From: Streptomyces sp. NBC_01451
GTDB lineage: Bacteria; Actinomycetota; Actinomycetes; Streptomycetales; Streptomycetaceae
Assembly (NCBI RefSeq): GCF_036227485.1
Contig: NZ_CP109479.1
Span: 2,666,001-2,730,000, forward strand
Reading direction: 5' to 3'
Length of the DNA: 64,000 nt
Under the pieces are notes generated by a model. That model worked only from the letters and a program-made list of their open reading frames with translations. It ran no database searches and was not told the DNA's origin. Position 1 is the stretch's first letter. Each line of letters begins with the position of its first letter. This document shows positions 8,047 through 17,183 of this stretch, piece after piece. Position numbers and translations under genes: made by a program.

Positions 8047-8261
8047 GCTTTCTCCCCTCCCCGTGGCCTGACTCAGGCCCGCTTCCCCGGCGCGTCCCGC
8101 GCACCCCGGGCGCATATTAACCACAAGGTCACGCCCCCCGGCGGCCCCTGAAGGTCACCATTCCGTCCCAACATCATCAGATTGTCGGACCCGACCGTTC
8201 AGGTCACCCCCGTGACCGTTACAGCGCTTCGGTGACCACTACGACGTCGTTCGGCGTCCCG

Positions 8262-9488
8262 CTACTTCACCGCGCTGCCCGCCGTCCACTCCTTCCAGCC
8301 CATGTTCCAGCCGCCGAGCCCGTTGTCGGGGGCGACCTTCTTGTCCTTGCTGTGGACGACCTCGATGACGTCCCCGACAAGGCTGCGGTCGAAGAACCAG
8401 CCCGCCGGGCTGTCGGCGCTGCCGCCCTTCACGTCCTTGAGCCCCACGCAGCCGTGACTGACGTTGGTGTTGCCGAAGGCGTCCGGCGCCCAGTAGTTGC
8501 CGTGCAGGAAGGTTCCGGAGGTGGTCAGGCGCATCGCGTGCGGCACGTCCGGGATGTCGTACTCGCCGCCGAAGCCGACCGTGCGGCTGTTCATCCGGGT
8601 CACTTCGAGCATCTCCGAGACCACCATCTTCCCGTTGTACGTCGTGTTCTTCGGCGACCCCGCGGTGATCGGCACCGTGGCGAGCAGGTCGCCGTCGCGC
8701 CGCACCTCCATGGTGTGCGCGGCGGCGTCGACCAGCGAGACCTGGCTGCGGCCGACGGTGAAGGCGAACGTCTTGTGCTGGATCCCGTAGACCCCAGGAG
8801 CCCCCTCGACGTCCCGCAGCGCCAGCTCGACGGTGACCCTGGTCCCCGGCGCCCAGTACTCCTCGGGCCGGAAGTCGAGGCGTTCGGAGCCGAACCAGTG
8901 CGGCCGGATGTCGACGGGGGGCTCCGCGGTGACGCGCACGGCGCGTTCCACGGCCGCCCGGTTCCTGATCTCGCGGTTGAACTCCAGCGACACGATCATT
9001 CCGGTGCCGACGGTGGCACGGTTCTCCGGGGTGACGTACCCGATGAACCGCTCATCGGGCACGTACGTGGTGAAGGTCGTGTGCCGGGCCGAACGGCGTC
9101 CGTGGGCGTCGAGCGCCACGGCGTCGACCGTGTACCTGGCGGCCAGCGCGAGCCGCGCGTCGTCGGGCCGCCAGGACAGCCCGTCCTCGGAGATCCGCCC
9201 GGACACCTCCGACTCCTGCGCGTCCTGTGCGCTGACGACCTTCACCGACTCCAGGCGCCCACTGGGCACCCGGACGAGAAGGGGGCTGCCGGGGCGCACG
9301 GAACGGCTGCCGTCGGCGGGCGAGACGTCGATCACATCCTGCGGCGCCCTGGGTTTCCCGAACACCGAGTCCGCGCCGCCCACCCCCTCCGAAGTGCAGC
9401 CGGCGACTCCGGCCAGCAGTCCTGCCCATGTCAGTACGGCGACCAGCCCGGCCCTCGCGCGCCCAGCGCGCCCTTGTACGTGCCTCAC
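8262..9488 (-). CDS. Second L,D-transpeptidase lipoprotein with Ig-like domains
   Basis: The product is about 408 residues and has the same architecture as its neighbour: lipobox VAGC, two Ig-like domains, then YkuD with HGNYWAP and SHGCVGL (catalytic Cys347). The catalytic domains are clearly paralogous (both have LEVTRMN and GGEYDIPDVPHA-like segments), while the N-terminal domains have diverged, so this is an old tandem duplication. GTG 9488 gives a normal short signal peptide, but its ribosome binding site is poor and the start is uncertain. The enzyme should make 3-3 crosslinks on the outer face of the membrane. The 215-bp gap to the downstream paralogue contains a small GGTCAC/GTGACC hairpin at 8202-8217, so each gene may have its own promoter. 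Confidence 0.85.
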   Translation of the reverse strand: MRHVQGRAGRARAGLVAVLTWAGLLAGVAGCTSEGVGGADSVFGKPRAPQDVIDVSPADGSRSVRPGSPLLVRVPSGRLESVKVVSAQDAQESEVSGRISEDGLSWRPDDARLALAARYTVDAVALDAHGRRSARHTTFTTYVPDERFIGYVTPENRATVGTGMIVSLEFNREIRNRAAVERAVRVTAEPPVDIRPHWFGSERLDFRPEEYWAPGTRVTVELALRDVEGAPGVYGIQHKTFAFTVGRSQVSLVDAAAHTMEVRRDGDLLATVPITAGSPKNTTYNGKMVVSEMLEVTRMNSRTVGFGGEYDIPDVPHAMRLTTSGTFLHGNYWAPDAFGNTNVSHGCVGLKDVKGGSADSPAGWFFDRSLVGDVIEVVHSKDKKVAPDNGLGGWNMGWKEWTAGSAVK

Positions 9489-9680
9489 ACCGCACCCAAC
9501 GACGCGGCCCGCCCCGGGGAAACGTGAGTGCGAGCCATGCTCTGGGCAGAACAGGGGGGAGAAACGACGCGAAGTACAACGCAACAGGGCGCCGCGGCCG
9601 GGACGCCGCACACTTGTTCTTGCTGTGCTCGCTTCGTTTTACTCGTTTCACTCGTCCCATGAGTCGCGGGAGGCGGAGAG

Positions 9681-12008
9681 GTGTCCAGCGCAGCCGAGCA
9701 GAAGGCGGTCGCCAAACAGCGCACCGTCGAGGAGAGGCGCCCCGAAGCCGTGTTGCCCGACATCGATCTCGATCCCGGTCCCCATACCGACAGCGCGCTG
9801 AACGGCACGTCACGCGCCGCGCTGCCCGCCGTGCCCGTGTGGCCGGGGACGCCGATGCCCCTCGGCGCACGTTTCCGCACGGGCCCCGACGGGGTGTCGG
9901 GCACCAACTTCGCGCTGTGGGCGGGCGGCGCGGAAGCGGTGGAGCTGTGCCTGTTCGGCGAGGTCGAGGAGGGCGACGGGGGCGGCGCGGAGGTGGAGAC
10001 CCGCATCCCCCTCACCGAACTGACGCACGAGATCTGGCACGGCTTCGTGCCCGGGGTCGGGCCGGGCCAGCGGTACGGCTACCGCGTGCACGGCCGCTGG
10101 GACCCGTGGACGGGCGCCCGCTGGAACCCGGCGAAGCTGCTTCTCGACCCGTACGCGCGCGCGGTGGACGGCGATTTCGACCTGCCCCCCGAGGTGTACG
10201 GGCACGTCCGTGACTGGCCCCAGCAGCAGGTCGCGGACACCGTGCGCGACGACCGCGACTCGGCGCCGTTCGTCCCGAAGGGCGTCGTCGTGCACGACGA
10301 CGCCCCCGACGACGAGTGGGCGGACGACCGCCGCCCGAAGACCCCGTGGGCGGACTCGGTGATCTACGAGGTCCACGTCAAGGGCTTCACCAAGCTGCAC
10401 CCGGGCATCCCGGAGGAGTTGCGGGGCACCTACGCGGGCCTGGCGCACCCGGCGGCGATAGCGCACCTGACGAAGCTGGGCGTGACGGCGGTGGAACTGC
10501 TGCCGGTGCACCAGTTCGCTCACGAGGACCATCTCCTGCGCCGGGGTGTGAAGAACTACTGGGGCTACAACTCGATCGGCTACTTCGCCCCGCACGCCGG
10601 GTACGCGGCGACGGGTACGGCGGGCCAGCAGGTCGGCGAGTTCAAGCGCATGGTGCGCGCACTGCACGAGGCGGGCATCGAGGTCATCCTCGACGTGGTC
10701 TACAACCACACGGCGGAGGCGGACGAACACGGCCCGACACTGTCGCTGCGGGGCATGGACAACAGGGGTTACTACCGGCTGCAGAGCGACGCGCGCCGCT
10801 ACACGGACTACACGGGCTGCGGGAACACGCTCCACGTGGTCCAGCCGCACGTGCTGCGGCTGATCACCGACTCGCTGCGGTACTGGGTGACGGAGATGGG
10901 GGTCGACGGTTTCCGCTTCGACCTGGCCGCGGCCCTGGCCCGCTCGATGCACGACGTCGACATGCTCTCCCCCTTCCTGGCGGTGATCGCGCAGGACCCG
11001 GTGCTGCGCCGGGTGAAGCTGATCGCGGAGCCGTGGGACGTCGGTTCCGGCGGCTACCAGGTGGGCGCGTTCCCCCCGCTGTGGACGGAGTGGAACGACC
11101 GCTATCGCAACGCGGTACGGGACTTCTGGCGGGGCGCGCTGCCGGACGTGCGGGACCTGGGATACCGCCTGTCGGGGTCGAGCGACCTGTACGCGTGGGG
11201 CGGTCGGCGCCCCTACGCCTCGGTCAACTTCGTGACGGCGCACGACGGTTTCACGCTCCGGGACATGGTGTCGTACGAGCGGAAGCACAACGAGGCCAAC
11301 GGGGAGGGCAACCGGGACGGCACGAACGACAACCGCTCCTGGAACTGCGGTGTGGAGGGCGAGACCGACGACGAGCAGATACTGGCCCTGCGGCGGCGCC
11401 AGTTGCGGAACCTGCTGACAACCCTGTTGCTGTCGACGGGTGTTCCGATGCTGGTCGCGGGCGACGAGCTGGGGCGTACGCAGGGGGGCAACAACAACGC
11501 GTACTGCCAGGACAACGAGATCAGCTGGGTGGACTGGAGCCTGCTGGAGGACCCGGGCTGGCGCGCGCTGACCGAACTGACCGCCCGGCTCATCGAGTTG
11601 CGGCACCGCCATCCCGTACTGCGCCGCCGGGCGTTCTTCTCCGGCCGGGCCCATTCGGCCGACGGGCTGCGGGACCTGGCCTGGTTCACCGCCCGGGGCG
11701 CGGAGATGACGGAACGGGACTGGTACGCGCCGGCGGAGACGCTGGGCATGTACCTCTCGGGCCTCGACATCCCCGGCCGGGACGCCCGGGGGGTACCGAT
11801 CACCGACGACAGCTTCCTCGCGATCCTCCACACGGGCGACACCCCGACGAACTTCGCACTGCCGGGCTCCCCTTGGGCCGAGCGGTACGAGGTCGTCGTC
11901 GACACGTCACGGGAGGAGCAGGGGGAGGCGCCGGGGGTGGGATACCGGGCGGGGGACGCGATCGGGGTGCCGGGGCGGGCCGTTCTGCTGCTGCGGGTGG
12001 TCAGGTGA
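9681..12008 (+). CDS. glgX: Glycogen debranching enzyme GlgX (isoamylase-type)
   Basis: A 775-residue GH13_11 enzyme that hydrolyses alpha-1,6 branch points of glycogen left by phosphorylase. After about 50 unconserved residues comes a CBM48-like domain ([10 protein letters not shown]), then the catalytic barrel with DVVYNHTAE, the nucleophile in [11 protein letters not shown], the acid/base in KLIAEPWD and the transition-state stabiliser in FVTAHDGF. Length is slightly above the usual 700 or so because of the N-terminal tail. GTG 9681 follows a purine-rich GGAGGCGGAGAG. The 3' end overlaps the convergent GNAT gene by 8 bp. It is physically apart from the glgE operon but functionally pairs with glgP. 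Confidence 0.93.
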   Translation: MSSAAEQKAVAKQRTVEERRPEAVLPDIDLDPGPHTDSALNGTSRAALPAVPVWPGTPMPLGARFRTGPDGVSGTNFALWAGGAEAVELCLFGEVEEGDGGGAEVETRIPLTELTHEIWHGFVPGVGPGQRYGYRVHGRWDPWTGARWNPAKLLLDPYARAVDGDFDLPPEVYGHVRDWPQQQVADTVRDDRDSAPFVPKGVVVHDDAPDDEWADDRRPKTPWADSVIYEVHVKGFTKLHPGIPEELRGTYAGLAHPAAIAHLTKLGVTAVELLPVHQFAHEDHLLRRGVKNYWGYNSIGYFAPHAGYAATGTAGQQVGEFKRMVRALHEAGIEVILDVVYNHTAEADEHGPTLSLRGMDNRGYYRLQSDARRYTDYTGCGNTLHVVQPHVLRLITDSLRYWVTEMGVDGFRFDLAAALARSMHDVDMLSPFLAVIAQDPVLRRVKLIAEPWDVGSGGYQVGAFPPLWTEWNDRYRNAVRDFWRGALPDVRDLGYRLSGSSDLYAWGGRRPYASVNFVTAHDGFTLRDMVSYERKHNEANGEGNRDGTNDNRSWNCGVEGETDDEQILALRRRQLRNLLTTLLLSTGVPMLVAGDELGRTQGGNNNAYCQDNEISWVDWSLLEDPGWRALTELTARLIELRHRHPVLRRRAFFSGRAHSADGLRDLAWFTARGAEMTERDWYAPAETLGMYLSGLDIPGRDARGVPITDDSFLAILHTGDTPTNFALPGSPWAERYEVVVDTSREEQGEAPGVGYRAGDAIGVPGRAVLLLRVVR

Positions 12009-12639
12009 GGGTCGGCCCCGGTGTCACCCGTGTGAGGCGTCGTTCGAGGCCCGCCCGGCAGGCCGGCCACTCCTCCGCGGTGATCGAGAAGATCGCGGAG
12101 TCACGGAGCCGGCCGTCCTCGCCCGGTACCCAGGAGCGGGACCAGTTCCGCAGGACGCCCTCGAAGCGGGCGCCCGCCCGCTCGATCGCGGCCCGTGAAC
12201 GGGCGTTGCGCGCGTCGGTCTTCAGGTCGACGCGTGCCACGTCCCAGTTCTCGAAGGCGTGCCGGAACAGCAGGTACTTGGCCTCGGTGTTCACGCCGGT
12301 GCCCTGGGCGGATGCCGCGAGCCAGGTGAAGCCGACCTCGACCGCGCACAGTCCCTCGCCCTCCGGCCACGGCCGCGGGTCCCAGTAGGCCGTGGCCCCG
12401 ACCGCGCGTCCCGACGCCCGGTCCACCTGCGCGTACGGAGCCAGTTTCCCCTCGGCGGCGCGGGCGAGCTGGGCGTCGATGTACCCGCCGACCTCGGCCG
12501 CCCTCGGCACCCAGGTGAACCGGTACGAACCGCGGTCCTCCTCCGCGGCCCTCGCCAGGTCCGCGGCGTGACGGTGGGCCAAGGGCTCCAGGCGGACGAG
12601 CGAGCCCTCCAGAACCGGTCCGTCCAGCGTGAGGCTCAT
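12001..12639 (-). CDS. RimJ/RimL-type GNAT acetyltransferase
   Basis: This 212-residue protein has the acetyltransferase fold of the RimJ/RimL group. It starts with [17 protein letters not shown], has the CoA-loop region [15 protein letters not shown] and the typical [20 protein letters not shown] helix. Members acetylate protein N-termini or small amines; the substrate here is unknown. Its stop codon overlaps the stop of glgX by 8 bp in a tail-to-tail arrangement, leaving no room for a conventional terminator between them. The upstream side faces the insertion-sequence scar at 12.7-13.4 kb. Confidence 0.87.
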   Translation of the reverse strand: MSLTLDGPVLEGSLVRLEPLAHRHAADLARAAEEDRGSYRFTWVPRAAEVGGYIDAQLARAAEGKLAPYAQVDRASGRAVGATAYWDPRPWPEGEGLCAVEVGFTWLAASAQGTGVNTEAKYLLFRHAFENWDVARVDLKTDARNARSRAAIERAGARFEGVLRNWSRSWVPGEDGRLRDSAIFSITAEEWPACRAGLERRLTRVTPGPTLT

Positions 12640-12982
12640 CGATCACCGATCCAGAACAGGGAGACGCTGCCGACCCCGTACGGTTCCAGAGTCGTGGCCG
12701 TCCTGTCGCGCGAATTCAGCGTCGGTTCCGGTCCGTGGACACCTTCTTGACGCCCCCGTCCTCCCCGCTGGGGCAACTCGGCGACCACGACCTGTACGAG
12801 GGCAACGCCGAGTACCAGGATCTGCCCCACCGGGATTCGTTTGCAGTGCATCGGGCTTCGGCCCGGTGGTGAAGCAGGTCCGAGGTTGCGACGCTGAGCG
12901 TCGCGGGTTCTTGTCCGGCGGAGCCGGATGGGGTGTTCCTCGCCCGTGGCGCGGAGCGTCGCGAGGCGGAGCCGGGCGCCGC
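12640..12982. other. Degraded intergenic segment next to an insertion-sequence remnant
   Basis: No intact gene is visible. A plus-strand stretch at about 12749-12838 has high GC at third positions and reads LTPPSSPLGQLGDHDLYEG and onward, suggesting a decayed coding fragment of unknown origin. Small GC-rich hairpins such as the one around 12850-12870 could be relics of insertion-sequence ends. Confidence 0.35.
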
Positions 12983-13215
12983 TCACGCAGGGCGGTTGCA
13001 CTGTTCGATGTACTGCTTGACCGCGGAGAGTGGGCGCCGCCGACGGTTCCGGCGAAGTAGGAACCGGACCAGAGCTTGTTGGACCGTCAGTGGTGGCGTA
13101 CCAGGTCGGGGAACTCCTGACGCAGGCGGCTGTAGGAGACAGCTTGCGGGAGTTGACGAGCTTGGTGACGGCGACCTTGGGCGGGAGGTTCACCAGAAGG
13201 TGGACGTGGCTGTCG
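12983..13215 (-). pseudogene. IS200/IS605-family transposase (TnpA, Y1) remnant
   Basis: Reading the minus strand from 13215 gives SHVHLLVNLPPKVAVTKLVN, the HUH-containing core of REP/IS200-type single-strand transposases. At least one frameshift follows, then RLRQEFPDLVRHH with an in-frame TGA, NKLWSGSYFAGTVGG, a second frameshift, and SAVKQYIEQCNRPA before a stop at 12983. The N-terminal third of the protein and the TnpB partner are missing. The order of conserved blocks is correct, so this is a decayed copy, not a chance match. Frameshifts and an internal stop make it inactive. Confidence 0.8.
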
Positions 13216-13405
13216 AGTCAGCAGGCCCTCAACCAGTACACCGACGGCTTGGTCGAGAACTACACGCAGATGAGGCAGAGCGCCTCTGCAACCTGGCCGC
13301 CGACCGGCGCGAGCAGGCCGATCCGGCGCCCGACAAGCCGGAGTTGCTCGCCGAGCTGACAGCCGCGTGGGAGACGATCGCGAACGGGCTGCTGCCGTCC
13401 CCGGG
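13216..13405 (+). pseudogene. Fragmentary coding remnant of unknown identity
   Basis: Two overlapping plus-strand pieces look coding by their high GC at third positions: LNQYTDGLVENYTQM at about 13230-13275, then after a frame change RLCNLAADRREQADPAPDKP and ELLAELTAAWETI up to about 13400. Neither has a start or a recognisable family. They abut the transposase scar on one side and the end of the response-regulator gene on the other, so they probably belong to the same decayed insertion. Confidence 0.35.
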
Positions 13406-14053
13406 TCAGGGGCTGTGCGGGCCGAGGATGCCTCGCTCGTAGGCCGTCGCCACCGCCGCCGCGCGGTCCTTCACGCCCAACTTGGTGTACAGGTGCGTCA
13501 GATGGGTCTTCACCGTGGCCTCGCTGATGAAGAGGACGCGGGCGATCTCCCGGTTCGACGTGCCCCTGGCGACCAGGGCGAGAACCTCGCGTTCGCGGGC
13601 CGAGAGGGGCTCGTTGCCCGGGGCGCGGACCGCGGAGACCAGACGGGAGGCCACCGCCGGGGAGAGGACCGTGCGGCCCTGGGCCGCCGCCCGTACCGCC
13701 GTGAAGAGTTCGTCCCTCGGGGCGTCCTTCAGGAGGTAGCCCGTCGCGCCCGCCTCGATCGCGGGGAGGGTGTCGGAGTCCGTGTCGTACGTCGTCAGGA
13801 CGAGGACCCGGGCCCGGGACCGGCGGCGGGTCAGTTCGGCGATCGCGTCGACTCCGCCGCCGCCCGGCATCCGCAGGTCCATCAGGACGACGTCGGGGTC
13901 GAGGGCGGCGGCCAGTCCCACCGCCTCCACGCCGTTCGACGCCTCGGCCAGCACCGTGAAGCCCGGCGCCGACTCGAACATGCCGCGCAGACCGTCCCGT
14001 ACGACGGGATGGTCGTCGACGATCAGCAGGGTGATGGGCGCGTCAGTAGTCAT
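13406..14053 (-). CDS. NarL/FixJ-family response regulator
   Basis: A 215-residue two-domain regulator. The receiver domain (1-125) has the acidic pair in IVDDHPV, the phosphoacceptor Asp59 in VVLMDLRMPG and the conserved Lys in YLLKDA. The LuxR-type helix-turn-helix (about 145-210) includes LSAREREVLALVARG and TVKTHLTHLYTKLGV. ATG 14053 overlaps the 3' end of the upstream histidine kinase gene by 11 bp, so it is the last gene of the ABC-permease-kinase-regulator operon. It probably activates its own operon; a 22-bp palindrome at 17058-17079 is the best candidate site. Confidence 0.92.
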   Translation of the reverse strand: MTTDAPITLLIVDDHPVVRDGLRGMFESAPGFTVLAEASNGVEAVGLAAALDPDVVLMDLRMPGGGGVDAIAELTRRRSRARVLVLTTYDTDSDTLPAIEAGATGYLLKDAPRDELFTAVRAAAQGRTVLSPAVASRLVSAVRAPGNEPLSAREREVLALVARGTSNREIARVLFISEATVKTHLTHLYTKLGVKDRAAAVATAYERGILGPHSP

Positions 14054-15308
14054 GGGGGACCAAAGGTACGCGGGCCGAGACCGCCGTGCCGTGACCAGGC
14101 CCGGACTCCACGGTGAGCGTGCCCGCGACGCGTTCGGCGCGGGCACGCATGCCGTCGAGGCCGAAGCCGCCGGTGCCGTTGCGTTCACGGACCGTGAGCG
14201 GGTCGAAGCCGTCGCCGTCGTCGCGGATGTCGAGGATCACCTCGTCGCCGAGGAAGGTCAGGGTGACGCCGGCCCGTGACGCCCGGGCGTGACGGGAGGC
14301 GTTCGACAGGGCTTCCTGAGCGATGCGCAGGAGGGTCGCCGCGAGCTCCGCGTGGAGCTGTTCCGCCGGGCCGGTGACCGTGAACTCGGCGCGTACGCCC
14401 GTCCGTTCGGCCCAGTCCGCGACCGTCTTCTTCAGGGCCTCCGGCAGGTCGTCGCTCTCCAGGGCCACGGGGGCCAGGTTCTGCACGGAGCGGCGGGCCT
14501 CGCCGAGGCTGCTGCGGGCCAACTTCATGGCGCGGTCCACGTGTTCGCGCGCCAGGGTCCGGTCCGGGGTGTTCGTCACCACCTGGAGCTGGGCGATGAT
14601 CCCGGTCAGGCCCTGGGCGATGGTGTCGTGGATCTCGGCGGCCAGCCGACGGCGTTCGTCCGCGACGCCCGCCTCCCTTGCCTGGTGAAGGAGTTGGGCG
14701 TGCAGGGCGGCGTTCTCGTCGAGGGCCTGCTGCAACGCCGTGTTGGTGCGTTCGAGTTCGACGATGGTGACGGCCCGGTCGCGGGAGCGCTGTTCCTCCT
14801 GCTCGGTGGCGTGGGCGACCAGCGCCTGAAGACCGAAGTTGACGGCCAGCAGCGCGGCGAACGCGGCCCACTGGACCCCGCTGTCGAACAACAGCCCGCC
14901 GGCCTGCGCGGCGGCCACGGTGACCGCGCTGGCGAACAGTCCGAGCCGCCGCCACATGCCCGGGATCAGCTCGTCGGCGTCCATGTAGCCGGTGGCGGCG
15001 TAGAACGCGAAGAACGGGTTGATCCAGGTGAGCAGGAAGGCGATCGCCCAGCGCACGACGTAGTACGCCGTGCCCGCCCGGGACGGGGTCCGGCCGCGGT
15101 TCGCCCGCCGGGAGCGGGTGCCGTGCCACCAGAGCTGGAGCGCGAGCGCGGCGCCGACCAGCGCCCCGGCGGCCTGCCACTCGACGGGGCCTTCGATCAG
15201 GTCGGCGGAGACCCCAGCGAGGACCACGCTGACACCGAGCAGCCCGTACGGCCCCCAGATGTGCAGGTGCTCCATGCGCCGGTCGATGCCTGTGTCCGCC
15301 GCGGTCAT
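14043..15308 (-). CDS. Membrane histidine kinase (HisKA_3 family)
   Basis: The 421-residue protein has four to five transmembrane segments in its first 170 residues with very short loops, then a coiled linker, the dimerisation and phosphoacceptor box EIHDTIAQGLTGI, and a HATPase domain ending in DGDGFDP and GGFGLDGMRARAE. This intramembrane-sensing layout (little extracellular sequence) resembles LiaS/DesK-type kinases that often monitor membrane state or work with a neighbouring ABC transporter. ATG 15308 has GGGGAC close upstream. The permease gene ends 33 bp upstream, and the regulator gene overlaps at the other end. Confidence 0.9.
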   Translation of the reverse strand: MTAADTGIDRRMEHLHIWGPYGLLGVSVVLAGVSADLIEGPVEWQAAGALVGAALALQLWWHGTRSRRANRGRTPSRAGTAYYVVRWAIAFLLTWINPFFAFYAATGYMDADELIPGMWRRLGLFASAVTVAAAQAGGLLFDSGVQWAAFAALLAVNFGLQALVAHATEQEEQRSRDRAVTIVELERTNTALQQALDENAALHAQLLHQAREAGVADERRRLAAEIHDTIAQGLTGIIAQLQVVTNTPDRTLAREHVDRAMKLARSSLGEARRSVQNLAPVALESDDLPEALKKTVADWAERTGVRAEFTVTGPAEQLHAELAATLLRIAQEALSNASRHARASRAGVTLTFLGDEVILDIRDDGDGFDPLTVRERNGTGGFGLDGMRARAERVAGTLTVESGPGHGTAVSARVPLVPHDY

Positions 15309-15340
15309 GTCCCCAGTCTGCACGGACCGCCGGCCGTCCC

Positions 15341-16099
15341 CTACTCCCACCGGAACCAGCGCGCGGCGCCCGCCGTGAGCAGTACCGTCCACGCCACCAG
15401 CACGCCCAGGTGGCCCCAGCCGGGCCAGTCCCCCGCCGCCGCCCGGTTCAGTGCCTCGGCCGCCGCGCCGAAGGGGGTGCGGCCGACGATGCCGGCCAGC
15501 ACGTCCGGCATGGTCTGCACCGGCGCCCACAGGCCCGCGCAGAACATCGCCGGGAAGAACACGGCCGAGCCGATCGCACCCGCGATCTTCGTCGTCCGGG
15601 ACAGCGCCGAGACCACCGCGCCGAGCGCGAGGGCGGCCAGCACGGTCAGGACGAGGGCCAGGGCGTAGCCGAAGGGCTGCCGTGGCAGTCGTACGTCGAA
15701 GGCGAGGCGCCCGATCGCGAGGGCGAGCAGCGACGAGGCCAGGGCCGCCCCGCCGTAGACCAGCATCTGCGCGGAGAGCAGGGCGGCCGGGCGGACCGGG
15801 GTGGCGGCCATCCGGCGCAGGATGCCGCGCTCGCGGTAGCCGGTGAGGGTCTGCGGCATGGACTGGAGCCCGCCGACGATCGGGCCGAGCAGCACGGCCA
15901 CCGGCACGTACACGTCGATCGTCCGCAGGCCGCCCAGGTCGGCCTGCCGGTCGCCGAACGCGGGGATCGAGCCGAGGATCACCAGGAGGAGCGTCGGGAA
16001 CAGCAGGATCCAGAAGAGGGCGCCGGGTTCACGGCGGAACAGGCGGATCTCGGTCCTCAGTACCGCGGTGTCGACGACGGACGTGTTCATGGCGCTCAT
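15341..16099 (-). CDS. ABC-2 type transporter permease
   Basis: A 252-residue permease with six predicted transmembrane segments (for example ALFWILLFPTLLLVILGS and ALALVLTVLAALALGAVVSA) and the ABC-2 signature region near RTTKIAGAIGS. With the upstream ATPase it forms an efflux pump, most likely for a drug, lipid or antimicrobial peptide. Its ATG 16099 overlaps the stop of the ATPase gene by 4 bp (ATGA). The same operon encodes a two-component system, so the pump is probably induced by the compound it exports. Confidence 0.9.
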   Translation of the reverse strand: MSAMNTSVVDTAVLRTEIRLFRREPGALFWILLFPTLLLVILGSIPAFGDRQADLGGLRTIDVYVPVAVLLGPIVGGLQSMPQTLTGYRERGILRRMAATPVRPAALLSAQMLVYGGAALASSLLALAIGRLAFDVRLPRQPFGYALALVLTVLAALALGAVVSALSRTTKIAGAIGSAVFFPAMFCAGLWAPVQTMPDVLAGIVGRTPFGAAAEALNRAAAGDWPGWGHLGVLVAWTVLLTAGAARWFRWE

Positions 16100-17001
16100 G
16101 CGGCTTCCCCCTTCGTCAGGTCGAGGAACGCGTCGTCCAACGTGGCGTCGGTGACGCGGAGTTGGTGGGCGGTGACATGGCTGCGGGCGAGGAGGGTGAT
16201 GACCGCGTTGACGGTCTCGTCCGTACCGGAGAGGGTGACGCGGCCGTCCCTGTGGTCGACCGACGCGAGCGCGGGAAGCGCGTTGAGAGCGTCATCGGCC
16301 AGCGGGGCGGACGGCGTGAAGCTGATCACCGTGGCACCCGCCGAGCGGCGGATCAGACCGGCCGGGGTGTCCAGGGCGGCGATCCGCCCCTTGTCGATCA
16401 CGGCGATCCGGTCGCAGAGCCGTTGCGCCTCCTCCATGAAGTGCGTCACGAGGAGAACGGTGACCCCGCTCTCCCGTACGTCCTCGATGAGCTGCCAGGT
16501 GTCCCGGCGGGCGCGTGGGTCGAGGCCCGTGGTCAGTTCGTCGAGGACGACGACCCGCGGGTTGCCGATGAGCGCGAGTGCGATGAACAGGCGCTGTTTC
16601 TGGCCACCGGAGAGCTTGCCGAACCTGGCGTCGAGACGGTCGGTCAGGCCAAGCCGCTCGGCCAGCGGGCGCCAGTCGGCCGGGCGGGGGTAGAAGGCCG
16701 CGTACAGCTCCAGGGCCTCGCGGACGGTCAGCTTGGCCTGCAGTTCGCTCTGCTGGAGCTGGGCGCCGAGGACCCGGCTGGTGGCCTCGTGGTCGGTGAC
16801 CGGGTCAAGGCCGGTGACCCGGACCCGGCCGGAGTCGGGAAGGCGCAGGCCCTCGACGCATTCGACGGTGGTGGTCTTGCCGGCGCCGTTCGGGCCGAGG
16901 ATGCCGAAGATCTCGCCCTCCTCGACGGCGAAGGAGACGCCGTCCACGACGGGACGGCCGCCGTAGGACTTGCGCAGGTCGTTCACTTCGATGACGGACA
17001 T
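16096..17001 (-). CDS. ABC transporter ATP-binding protein (DrrA/CcmA-like)
   Basis: A 301-residue ATPase with Walker A GPNGAGKTTTVE, signature LSGGQKQRL, Walker B VVVLDELTTGLD and the switch histidine in LVTHFMEEA. The C-terminal 80 residues form the extension seen in DrrA-type drug-efflux ATPases. ATG 17001 is the first start inside the homology; a start at 17061 would add 20 Arg-rich residues. It is the first gene of a four-gene operon (ATPase, permease, kinase, regulator). The upstream region carries a near-perfect 22-bp palindrome 57-78 bp before the start codon. Confidence 0.93.
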   Translation of the reverse strand: MSVIEVNDLRKSYGGRPVVDGVSFAVEEGEIFGILGPNGAGKTTTVECVEGLRLPDSGRVRVTGLDPVTDHEATSRVLGAQLQQSELQAKLTVREALELYAAFYPRPADWRPLAERLGLTDRLDARFGKLSGGQKQRLFIALALIGNPRVVVLDELTTGLDPRARRDTWQLIEDVRESGVTVLLVTHFMEEAQRLCDRIAVIDKGRIAALDTPAGLIRRSAGATVISFTPSAPLADDALNALPALASVDHRDGRVTLSGTDETVNAVITLLARSHVTAHQLRVTDATLDDAFLDLTKGEAA

Positions 17002-17057
17002 GCAACCAGCGTCGCGGCGCGGGACGGGGCGGCACATCGGCCGACGCGCTCGGACCG

Positions 17058-17079
17058 GCATCAGCCGATCGGTTGATGC
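17058..17079. promoter_or_regulatory. 22-bp palindrome upstream of the ABC/two-component operon
   Basis: GCATCA, G, CCGATCGG, T, TGATGC: ten of eleven base pairs are complementary. It lies in the 182-bp gap between the divergent efflux operon and the exporter operon, at the position expected for an operator of a NarL-type regulator. Confidence 0.55.
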
Positions 17080-17124
17080 GCGCGTACGACTTCTCGAACA
17101 CGCAGGTCGTAGGACCTTCGGCCG

Positions 17125-17148
17125 ACCGAGTTCGGGTCAAAACTCGGT
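17125..17148. promoter_or_regulatory. Inverted repeat upstream of the exporter operon
   Basis: ACCGAGTT and AACTCGGT are exact 8-bp arms separated by 8 nt, 35 bp before the start of the first half-transporter gene. It may be a separate operator or a promoter-proximal site. No bound factor can be inferred. Confidence 0.4.
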
Positions 17149-17183
17149 AGGCACTGTCAGTGGTGGTTTGTAGGCTCGGATGG

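Noticed and set aside
8202..8217. Riboswitch or terminator between the L,D-transpeptidase genes
   Set aside because: Only a 6-bp stem with 4-nt loop and no U-tract; too small to call.
12749..12838. Small independent gene in the scar
   Set aside because: Coding-like third positions over about 30 codons only, no ribosome binding site and no family; treated as a remnant.
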